Of a stretch of DNA of 64,000 bases, positions 19,795 to 27,912 are shown piece after piece. A program made the translations under genes and the position numbers. How positions within the stretch are numbered: position 1 is the first letter of the stretch; each line of letters opens with the position of its first letter. The stretch spans positions 620,001 through 684,000 of the forward strand of contig JALBYC010000005.1 in the NCBI GenBank assembly GCA_023212645.1, written 5' to 3'. The notes beneath the pieces are model-generated. The model saw only the letters and a list, made by a program, of their open reading frames with translations. It was not told the DNA's origin and did no database searches. The stretch is from Farysia itapuensis (lineage: Eukaryota; Basidiomycota; Ustilaginomycetes; Ustilaginales; Ustilaginaceae).

Positions 19795-21009
19795 CTACGC
19801 CCTCGCTTCTTCAAAGTTGGACGAGATAAGGACATCGCGGCCAATTCGGGTAGCCACTTCGGTAGTGATGCTTTGACCTTGCCAGTCCGTGAGGCGGAAC
19901 TCGAAGTTGGTGTTCTCGTCGACCGTGTTGGCCTTGTTCTCAAAGCTCCAGAAGGAGCTGTCAACGTGCTTCCCAGGCACCCACGGACCATTGCCCACCT
20001 TTGCTTCGACTTTAACTACGGCCTGATAAGAGCCTCGGACTTGGACTTGGCAAAACCCAGGGTTGGCGCCGGATCTCCAATGAACCTGAAGAGACTTGCC
20101 GCCGCTACCCGATGTCGTGAACGCCTCCTTGCAGCTAACAAAGCGCCAGTTGATTGGCAATTTACTACCGTTTGCGCCGTTCGTCACACTCGACCATGTG
20201 TCCGGATGCATGTCGAGTCCTGAGAAGCATTGATCCACGCCCGGGCAGAGGTCACTCACAATGGCTACCGTCTTTTTGGTCTGGGGCAGCTCACCCTTGC
20301 TGGGCTGCTCGACTTTCCAGACGGCGCTGTTGCTAAATTCAGCAGCTGAAGTCGAAGAGATCTCGACGCATGTACCACAAGCAAGGCCATTTTGCCAATA
20401 GGTCTGATCCATGGCGACTGAAGGTAAATTCGCGTGGGGCAGATCGTCAAACATGCAGGCGCCTCCCTGCCAGAAATTGTTGCCTCCTCCAAATGTCGTT
20501 CCAGGCCCGTGATAAACCAGCGAGGGATCGAACCATTCGGGATTGACACCAGTGTCCAAAAGTGGGCGGCTGCTGGAGAGAACACCTTTGGCGTGAACCA
20601 CATTGCTGTTCGATGGGTCGGTGCCGCTATTGTCGGAGCCGTACCCGGAGCTGCTCGATGACTGCGGAGGTCCCGTAGGTGTACTGGCTGTTCCATCATT
20701 GCCAGGCACGTCTGACGTATGGTTTGCACCGTCGTCAGTTGCTGAATAGGAGCCCGCGCTACTTGGAAGACGTCGAGCGTGGGAAGTTGTACCTCCTGAC
20801 GAACTGGTGGTATCAGCTTTAGTCTTAGCGCACTGCTCAGGCTTGTTTGAGTTCTCGCGCTTGATGTAGGTCTTGACCATGCCTCCACGACCACCGGTGC
20901 TATGACGTCGCGTCAGTGAATGCTCTTTGGCCGGAAGGGACCAGCCCGAAGTACCCGCTGCAGAAGCCAGGAAAATGGCGATAAGAGAGAGTGAAATAGA
21001 GACACGCAT
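19795..21009 (-). CDS. Secreted expansin-like protein
   Basis: 404 aa from ATG 21009. An in-frame upstream ATG at 21219 would bury the signal peptide, so 21009 is preferred. The signal peptide is MRVSISLSLIAIFLASAAGT with probable cleavage after ASAAG or SGWS. A Ser/Thr/Gly-rich linker with possible Kex2-like sites (LTRR, HARR) covers about 35-165. The expansin module follows: a double-psi beta-barrel with TTFGGGNNFWQGGACMFDD (about 195), QNGLACGTCVEI, VSDLCPGVDQCFSGLDMHP (HPDTW carries the Asp-type position) and INWRFVSC. The C-terminal CBM63-like domain has VQVRGSYQAVVKVEAKVGNG, WVPGKHVDSSFWSFENK and FEFRLTDWQGQSI. Such proteins loosen polysaccharide contacts in plant or fungal walls without hydrolysis. 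It is divergent from the tubulin cofactor E gene. Confidence 0.88.
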   Translation of the reverse strand: MRVSISLSLIAIFLASAAGTSGWSLPAKEHSLTRRHSTGGRGGMVKTYIKRENSNKPEQCAKTKADTTSSSGGTTSHARRLPSSAGSYSATDDGANHTSDVPGNDGTASTPTGPPQSSSSSGYGSDNSGTDPSNSNVVHAKGVLSSSRPLLDTGVNPEWFDPSLVYHGPGTTFGGGNNFWQGGACMFDDLPHANLPSVAMDQTYWQNGLACGTCVEISSTSAAEFSNSAVWKVEQPSKGELPQTKKTVAIVSDLCPGVDQCFSGLDMHPDTWSSVTNGANGSKLPINWRFVSCKEAFTTSGSGGKSLQVHWRSGANPGFCQVQVRGSYQAVVKVEAKVGNGPWVPGKHVDSSFWSFENKANTVDENTNFEFRLTDWQGQSITTEVATRIGRDVLISSNFEEARA

Positions 21010-21536
21010 CTTGTCAAAAGATGTTTGGCGACTACCAGAGTGCGGGAAACAGATGAGTGTGGAAATGGACCAGCCTTGTGTAGTGACGGAGTGACAAGCT
21101 GGACCTCCTATGTGAAAGATCCAGCTCCTCTTAAGTAGATGATAGCCCCTGCTTGTGCTCCATTTTGGGGTGGTAGTCAAGTATTGACAGCTGGCAAAGC
21201 GCGCGGTATGAACTTTCATCTATGCGCCGCTATGCACGCCCAAGCTTCACTGAAGGACGATCGCAAGATACAGCCGCGCAGAGCTTCATCTTCGCTAAAC
21301 CTATTGCACAACTTCGTTGACCTTAGCTGCAACGCTGGTTCCCATCGATTCGCCTTGTGTCTTCGAGCATATGTCGAACGTCGCATGTACGAACGTTGGA
21401 ACGTTAAGAACGTTGGCAGCTTTTGACAGGACACATGAAAAATTGAGTTTTCGATTTCCTCGATTCGCGGCGGAGATCAACACTTATTGACAGGTACTTC
21501 TCGACCAGCTAGCAGATTTAGCGCAGGCTTTGCAGC
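21010..21536. promoter_or_regulatory. Divergent intergenic region between expansin-like and TBCE genes
   Basis: 527 nt between two divergent ATGs, holding both promoters. No clear TATA box. A short inverted pair GCTGGA/TCCAGC occurs at about 21099-21126. No gene seen. Confidence 0.45.
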
Positions 21537-23411
21537 ATGTCGCACCCTGACTCTCTGGTCGGAAAGCGCATAGCCCTTGGCTTCGATCGGGGCACAGTGC
21601 GCTACCACGGCCCTGTTTCGCCAGCTAAGGGCGATTGGCTTGGTATAGAGTGGGATAATCCCACCAGGGGCAAGCACGATGGCGTTAGCGCAGACGGAAC
21701 CCGCTACTTTACCCCACGAGTCCCTGGCAGCGGATCTTTCGTGCGTCCAACATCGACAAAGCTGTCTTATGGCTGTTCGTTCCTGCAAGCCTTGAGGGCC
21801 AAGTACCAGGCGGGTCAGCAGATGCCAGCTGCACTGGAACCAAATCAGACAAATTACTCGAGAAAGAATTTGGCAGACATCGAGATAGAGACTCCCAATT
21901 TGCAAGGTGTAGTGCAACGCGCTTCGCGGCTCGATCGTCTTCGCGAGGTTGGACTTGGAGGGGCTAGACGATCCCCAGATGGTGTCGACGAGCAAGATGC
22001 TGAGTTGGAAGTGTCTTGCGCATTCGACGCAAGAGCCGGGGAAGCCGAGGGTGAAATTCGTGCTACGTGTCCCAATTTACGCTGGCTTGAGCTTTCTCGC
22101 TCCCTCTTGCCAGATTGGCAGCAAGTCTCCCTGATCTCAGCAGAACTTGACCGGTTGCATACCCTTCTCCTCCACTTTACTCGTCTGGCTGTGCCTGTAG
22201 AAACGGTGCCTGCGAGTTGGACCGAGAGCTTCTGCAGCGTTCAAGACTTACGCCTAGACGGAACGATGGTTACTTGGGCAGAGATCGTGCGCCTGGCTCC
22301 CGCGTTTGGCAATTTGCGATATTTGCAATTGGGAAGCAACGGAATCGCAAGCCTGTCGACCGTTGATGAGCAAAGAAGCGTACTGCCCTTGCTAACGTCT
22401 CTGAATCTAGAAGACAACCTCTTAGCATCCTGGAAAGACATTGCAGCTGCATTGTCTTACCTTCCTGCTCTAGAGTCACTGAACTTGACGAACAATCGCA
22501 TCGCCGGAATCGATGTTGGGACTTCATCCTCATACAGGCTGGGCTCTCTCAGGGAAGCCCATTTCAGCGGAAATCCTGTTGAGTCTTGGAGCTCACTAGA
22601 GAACATCGACTCATGGATTGGCGTTAGCAGCGGACCGCAAGGTCTCGAACGCCTGCATATCTCTGCAGACGCACAGTCCGACTCAACGCCTTTGCTCGGC
22701 AGGTATGAGTATCGAGACTTCCGTGCTGTCGCAATCGCGCGCCTCCCTCACCTGCATGTACTCGATCATACTGCCATTACCGCCAAAGAACGCAAGGACG
22801 CCGAGCTATTTGTCTACTCGCGTTTCAAGGATGATGATCCAATGATCAATTCAAGCAGAAGCGGGCACAGTACTAGCGAAAGGCTCGTGGAAGCCATGAC
22901 GTGGCAAGAGAAAGTGGCGATCTTTCCTCGACTGCCGCAGCTTGCCGAGCAATTTGATGGCGTCGAGCCGAATACGATATGTGATGAGAAACAGGCACAA
23001 GATTCGAACAAGAGCAAAGGTACTCTGCGCTCCAAAATGATAGAGCTGCGGGTGTATCAAAGCAACGCACCACCGAACAAGCATCCTCCGTATGTTTCCA
23101 ACAACACCAATATCCAGCAGCTCAGCATCCTTGCTTCGACACCTCTCCGCTTGGCCAAGATCAAGCTCGCCAAGGCCATGTCCATCAGACCAAGTCAAAT
23201 CACAGGCATATGGGCGATGTTGAAAGAGGAAAAAACGATTGGGACAGACAATATTGCAACAGCCATAAAGAAGGTGGAAGAGAGGGACAGTGGACAAGAG
23301 CAGGAAGCGAGTCATATAGTGCTCGAGATCGACGACTTGTCGCGCGACCTGGAGTGGTACGAAATCGGACAAGGCGATTCTTTAGTCCTCGTGACTGGGA
23401 ACGATGAGTAG
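21537..23411 (+). CDS. PAC2: Tubulin-specific chaperone E (cofactor E, Pac2)
   Basis: It folds alpha-tubulin and, with cofactors D and C, assembles or dissociates the alpha/beta heterodimer. 624 aa, single exon. Domain order is canonical: CAP-Gly at about 8-75 (GDWLGIEWDNPTRGKHDGV, then RYFTPRVPGSGSFVRP, matching the GKHDG consensus), leucine-rich repeats at about 170-400 (LRWLELSRSLL, LRYLQLGSNGIASL, LTSLNLEDNLL, LESLNLTNNRIAGI), and a ubiquitin-like C-terminus from about 530 (LRLAKIKLAKAMSIRPSQI ending in QGDSLVLVTG). Length is close to fungal and animal TBCE (about 520-600). ATG 21537 is followed directly by the conserved VGKRIALGFDRGTVRY. Confident. Confidence 0.95.
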   Translation: MSHPDSLVGKRIALGFDRGTVRYHGPVSPAKGDWLGIEWDNPTRGKHDGVSADGTRYFTPRVPGSGSFVRPTSTKLSYGCSFLQALRAKYQAGQQMPAALEPNQTNYSRKNLADIEIETPNLQGVVQRASRLDRLREVGLGGARRSPDGVDEQDAELEVSCAFDARAGEAEGEIRATCPNLRWLELSRSLLPDWQQVSLISAELDRLHTLLLHFTRLAVPVETVPASWTESFCSVQDLRLDGTMVTWAEIVRLAPAFGNLRYLQLGSNGIASLSTVDEQRSVLPLLTSLNLEDNLLASWKDIAAALSYLPALESLNLTNNRIAGIDVGTSSSYRLGSLREAHFSGNPVESWSSLENIDSWIGVSSGPQGLERLHISADAQSDSTPLLGRYEYRDFRAVAIARLPHLHVLDHTAITAKERKDAELFVYSRFKDDDPMINSSRSGHSTSERLVEAMTWQEKVAIFPRLPQLAEQFDGVEPNTICDEKQAQDSNKSKGTLRSKMIELRVYQSNAPPNKHPPYVSNNTNIQQLSILASTPLRLAKIKLAKAMSIRPSQITGIWAMLKEEKTIGTDNIATAIKKVEERDSGQEQEASHIVLEIDDLSRDLEWYEIGQGDSLVLVTGNDE

Positions 23412-23507
23412 CAGTCATAATCATAAACTTACGGTGTTCACACAACAAGGCAACTTCTGTGATGATGGTCGAGCTTTGATTGTGATACTCGAAGCGGCAG
23501 TGTTCGA

Positions 23508-24106
23508 CTAAGCGTTGCCAACGATATGGCCATTGCGCTGCGTCTTGATGTCGCGAGAGCTGAGTTGCACAGTGGACACTTCAGCATGAGCATCACCAAG
23601 CTGATCGATCTTCTTCTGAAAGCGGCACTTGGCGGCAGGAGCAGCTTTGTGCACGTCATGTGGTGATATGGTCACGACCGTCTTGGGAGTTTGAGCGGAG
23701 CTATTTAGCCTTCCAGCAGGGGGATCTTGCTGATCCGGGTTCGACGCTACAGCGACTGGATCCTGGGCGGATTGATCAGCAGGAGGGGACGGCGTGGAAG
23801 GGGTATCCGCATGCGGCTCGTGAGGAGCCTGCACCCGCTGTCCTACGGGACTTAGTGATCCACCGTCGAAAAAGAACCATCGTTTGCCAAGTCGACCGTC
23901 TACATCGCCAACACTTTCGGCAAGCCCAGCGTGTCGACGAGTTTTCAGAGGAGTCTCGATTCCTGTCGCCTTTCATGCGCGAATTGTGGCGTCAGTTGCG
24001 CAGTTCACAGCAAAGGCATACGAGATTGAGAACTTACGGAGTGGGCAAGCGAGCAGACCAGCACGCTCGAGAGAGCCACAATGATAGAAGCTCGCAATAA
24101 AAGCAT
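23508..24106 (-). CDS. Candidate small secreted protein (effector-like), two exons
   Basis: My exon model is 24106-24038 and 23969-23508, with a GTAAGT donor, a CTGAC branch-like site and an AAAG acceptor; both exons are in phase and give 176 aa. Exon 1 alone encodes a clean signal peptide, MLLLRASIIVALSSVLVCSLAHS, so the intron falls at the cleavage site. The mature part begins ATGIETPLKTRR and then has LGKR followed by WFFFDGG, a Kex2-type cut site. The rest is Pro/Ala/Asp/Gln-rich with a single Cys, and ends near VSTVQLSSRDIKTQ. There is no known domain. An ATATAC box lies ~115 nt upstream of the ATG. The alternative acceptor five bases downstream puts a stop within a few codons. Small, disordered, Kex2-processed secreted proteins of this sort are frequent in plant-associated smuts. 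Function is unknown. Confidence 0.62.
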
Positions 24107-25044
24107 TGCTGTTCAATGTCAATAGCGTTCACTAGACAAAGGAACGCTCGTACTTTCTGATGTCAGTAGGTTGAGGTCAGAAAGGAGCAGAACGCAACGT
24201 TGCACAAAGGGGACCGGCTTGTATATCTGACCAGGGGTCTGCACGGCAACAGCCTGAGCGGTATGGGAATGCGAGCCACAAAATAAAGGGTGATGAAGTC
24301 TTGCGTGATTGGTCGCTCACGAAGCTGACGGCAGAAAATTTGAGCTCTTACTGCCATGCTTGCAAGCAGGCTAAAAAGCGGTCCCGGGGACTTACCACCT
24401 CGACCGACCAAGGTTGTGCATGGTTGCCTGCTTTCGCGCTTTTGCACATAGCGACCCTCACTTGTTGTGCCCCCACCCTTGCTGTCCCGCTTTGTTGCAT
24501 TGTAAATGAAGGCACTTCATTTTTCACTGCTCCCCACCGCCATCGCCGGCATACACTCTTGCACTCTCCAGCTCAAGCTCGCATGACAGACAGAAGCTAG
24601 CAGTACCTTCGTCGGTATGATGAAGCGTGTGAGACCGCGTACATTTTCGCTCGAGACCGCCATGTGTCGCTTGGCGTCAAAGAAGCTGCCTGTCTAAGAT
24701 AGAGGCTTACAGCCGTCAATTGTGATCAGGAACAAGCCCGCAGCAGAACATACTTTGCAACAATTACATTGGTCCGCTTGGTTTGAGTGAATTTTGTGAT
24801 AGCAATGGACAGGTTCGTTGGATTTCGATTCTCTTCTGTGGTCGATATCCACCGCTCGCACTTAGCTGCACAAGCACCAGATTCAGCTCAGCTTCATTTG
24901 CAGCCACACAAAGAGCTGCATATCCTTGCCAGCGGCATCGGCAGGGGATGCCTTCATCTAATATCAGCTACCAGAGTCGCGCGTTCTCTTTGAGCTCGCA
25001 AATCCCCCAAGTACGAGGAAGTCGTCCATCACATAGCAAGAGTC
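24107..25044. promoter_or_regulatory. Divergent intergenic region, secreted-protein gene and 7-TM gene
   Basis: 938 nt between divergent genes. An ATATAC element lies near 24222 on the minus-strand side. The open frames here are short and lack domain content. No RNA gene seen. Confidence 0.4.
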
Positions 25045-26625
25045 ATGCAGCGCCACGATGGCAGCGAATATTTGCCTGCACTGTTCCCGTCGGGTCCGCC
25101 AACAGCAAAGCAGTCTATTGCGCTGATGCGATTGATGCAAGAAGGAACAGCGTGGAATTTGGTAGTTATCATTGCGCAGGTTGTGTTGGTGGCGGAAATC
25201 GTACGAACCTTCCCCGCAGAGATTCGCATGATGTGCCGTCTCGTGCGACGCGGAAAGCCCAACATGGCCGAAATGCTATTCCTCGGCATCAAGTATCTTG
25301 CCCTGATCGGCGTTGTCTTTGACATTTTGGTGGCTGATGTAAGTTGCATCGTTCCAAGTTGTCGCGTGGCGATACTGACATTGCTGAAACATGGCTAGAC
25401 TTTGGCAGCGACCAGAGACTCTCAGTGTCGAGCTTGGGCATGGACAGCTTCGACCATGTATTTTCTGTGCTCGGTCTTAGTATTCTGCGTACTGGCATGG
25501 CGAAGCCAGATCATATTCCGGACAGAGCGACGGGTGCGTTGGCTTTTGCTTGTGGGTTTGGCTGGCCAATTCGCGCTTGCCATGTTCGCAAACTTTCGGG
25601 TGGATAAACCGGATGCTATGTCTCATGCAGGCACATGTGTGCCGCATCGTACGCTGGAGCATCGTGCACACTCTGGAGGCGGAGCTGATCCCGAGGATGG
25701 GGCTGAACGGGTCTGGGACAGCGCCACCTTCTGGTGGTTGCTCTACTCTACTCTATTCGATCTTGCCATGCTGATAGCTACCAGTGTCCGACTCATCCGG
25801 ACAAGTAGCGGTCCTCAAGGCTTGACCAAGATTGCCAAAGTCCTGGTAGTGAACAATTTGCACTACCTGTTGGGCGTGGAGACGTGCAACTTGGTCGAAA
25901 TCATCATGCTGATCGGATGGACGTCTGCTTTGCCACCGCTGCACCAGACAAGTATTGCCATCCAGATTGCCATAGGACTGCAGATGCTGATCGGAGAGCA
26001 GGAGGCTGTCTACAGTCCTACTTATTCGAGACCAGGATTTGGCGGCAGCGCAGTCAGTCGCAGCGGTACTGGTACTAGTCCTGGGACGATCACTGGAACG
26101 AGTGGTGTTGGTACAAACACCGGACACACAGGCGCGAGCAGCTACATCAGTCATGCCAGCAGTGGTGCTACCAAAATTGAGCTGCAGACTCGCACTCACC
26201 AGCGTCCTGGGACAGCAGGATCAACGAGCACCTTTTGTCCAAGTGCAGGAAACAATAGGCGACAACGAACCGACACGGCATCGACCTTCCAGACATTGCC
26301 CTACGTTGTCAGCAAAGAGCACGGATTTGAGGATGACGAAGCAACGCCTCCTCAAGTCCCGCCGAAAGGTCCACAGCCCCGCCTGATTCTGCACCACACT
26401 CGTTATCCGAGCGTAGCGACGCTGAAAGAGGAGCACTCGAACTCAGACGATGAGGTGGCCATTGAAATGGTAGAGACCAAGACGCACATTGGCGTCCTCT
26501 CTCCCTCGGCATTCACATCTTCTTGCCCCCGAAACATCGAAGGTGTCGGATCAGGAGTCTCGTTTCCGAACCATTCGAGACACCGAAGCAGCAAGAATCT
26601 TGCACGTCCCGAAGACAAGTTCTAG
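25045..26625 (+). CDS. Seven-transmembrane receptor-like protein with long cytosolic tail
   Basis: Exons 25045-25338 and 25399-26625 (GTAAGT donor, GGCTAG acceptor, phase 0), 506 aa. Seven hydrophobic segments are visible: WNLVVIIAQVVLVAEIV, MLFLGIKYLALIGVVFDILV, MYFLCSVLVFCVLAW, WLLLVGLAGQFALAMFANF, FWWLLYSTLFDLAMLIATSV, YLLGVETCNLVEIIMLIGW and TSIAIQIAIGLQMLIG, all within residues ~35-310. The intron falls just after TM2. Between TM4 and TM5 is a polar loop with Cys and His. The ~200-residue C-terminal tail is Ser/Thr/Gly-rich. The layout resembles uncharacterised basidiomycete 7-TM families (DUF6533-type); no Ste2/Ste3, opsin or Git3 motif is seen. Ligand and pathway unknown. Confidence 0.8.
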
Positions 26626-26692
26626 ATCAACACTGTAGTGCATCGCGTTGTAAAGTCATGCTACGAATTGTACTGTGCGCGGTAGTAATATG

Positions 26693-27778
26693 TTATGAGC
26701 GACGAACTGGGTCTTGCGAGTCGGAAGAGACTCGTTGAAGATGCATGGACTGTGTTCTACTGAGTGGCGGTGGAGGGGGCGGAGGTGTGGACGGTCTGTG
26801 TTGGTCTTTCGAGTCAGAGCTGCGCGGCAAATGCAAAGAGCCAGAGTCGGAAAGAGATCGACGAGCTTGCGTCCGCAGCCTGTCCATGTGGTTCTTGGTG
26901 GGCGGAGATTGACCAGTCCGCTGATTACTACTGGATGCTTCTGGTCGCTCGGAGTACGATTCGGAGCCTTCGGGGAGCAGAGACTCCTGGTCCTCGGCTC
27001 CTTGGTCATCATTGACGAAGTCAGAGTCGTCTGCCTTTGCGTATGCTGATGTATGGGGGTTGTGGCGCAACAGAGAGTCGATCAGCCAGAACTGGATAAT
27101 GTTCATAGCCAGCGGGAAGAGAGCCATGCTGAAGAGGACCTGCGCTTGTTTGTGGCTACCAAACAAGCCCAAGAGCCATGAGCCCATACTGAAGAGGAAC
27201 GGGAAGATGGCAAACAGAATCAAGACAGCCATCTTCATGAGCAACAAGACAAAGAGGTATGATGCAAGCTGCTTTAGCCAGTACTCGATTCTTGGGCGAT
27301 TGCGATGCCGTGCAGACGTGTTTGAAGTGTACTGTCCCGAGACGAAGCCCTCCTTGCCCCATACATCGGTCAGAATATGCGTGATAAGCCTAAGCATAAG
27401 GTAGATGAAGAAGACACCGACGGTAGTGTCGACAAGGATGTTGAGAAAGTAGAGCGAGCATGGGTTCTCTCCGCCGCCACTGGCGACAAAGTCGGACAAC
27501 ACAACATTAAGAATGTGGACAAAGAGCTGGCCGAGCATCTGCTTAGAGACATCAAGCATCCAGATCTTCCATTTGCGCTTGGGTGTTTCGCGCTGACGCT
27601 TGTAGATGAGCGAGGCAATGACGAGGATGCCCATCATGGCCTGAACGAACAGCGCGAAAGGGCCCATGAGCTTGCAGTTGTCGCCGTCCACCTCCGACGG
27701 CCCGCCAATGACCAGACTGGGAGTCGGTGATGGCGCGGCAGTCATCGTCGTCGACGTGGCACTGCTCATGATCGCCAT
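26693..27778 (-). CDS. STIMATE/TMEM110-family membrane protein (yeast YPL162C homologue)
   Basis: 361 aa from ATG 27778; the frame continues upstream only with non-ATG codons. Conserved family blocks: NCKLMGPFALFVQAMMGILV, ASLIYKRQRETPKRKWKIWM followed by LDVSKQMLGQLFVHILNVV, and PCSLYFLNILVDTTVGVFF. There are four to five membrane segments, and the last ~110 residues are a Ser/Pro-rich cytosolic tail. Animal STIMATE sits at ER-plasma-membrane junctions and promotes STIM/Orai calcium entry. The yeast homologue is a vacuolar membrane protein of unknown role, so a fungal function should not be assumed. It lies 134 nt downstream of the NUG1-like gene on the same strand and converges with the 7-TM gene with a 67-nt gap. 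Confidence 0.88.
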   Translation of the reverse strand: MAIMSSATSTTMTAAPSPTPSLVIGGPSEVDGDNCKLMGPFALFVQAMMGILVIASLIYKRQRETPKRKWKIWMLDVSKQMLGQLFVHILNVVLSDFVASGGGENPCSLYFLNILVDTTVGVFFIYLMLRLITHILTDVWGKEGFVSGQYTSNTSARHRNRPRIEYWLKQLASYLFVLLLMKMAVLILFAIFPFLFSMGSWLLGLFGSHKQAQVLFSMALFPLAMNIIQFWLIDSLLRHNPHTSAYAKADDSDFVNDDQGAEDQESLLPEGSESYSERPEASSSNQRTGQSPPTKNHMDRLRTQARRSLSDSGSLHLPRSSDSKDQHRPSTPPPPPPPLSRTQSMHLQRVSSDSQDPVRRS

Positions 27779-27912
27779 CCCATGCTCCAACGATGGTGAG
27801 ACGGATCTCGACGTCACGCAGGCTTGCAAGGTGCCAAGAAAAGTTCAAAATATGTCAGATTGCTAGTGTTACATGATGTGGGTACGTGGGTACGTGGGGT
27901 GCAAAACAAGGT

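Noticed and set aside
23690..23770. GGGTTCGACGC sequence resembling a tRNA T-loop
   Set aside because: No matching T-arm stem or acceptor stem around it; it lies in coding DNA of the secreted-protein gene.
23776..23976. Cys/Trp/Arg-rich frame (CRKCWRCRR) overlapping the small secreted protein gene
   Set aside because: It looked like a zinc-binding peptide but is a shifted frame of exon 2; the frame continuing to 23508 and carrying the signal peptide is better supported.
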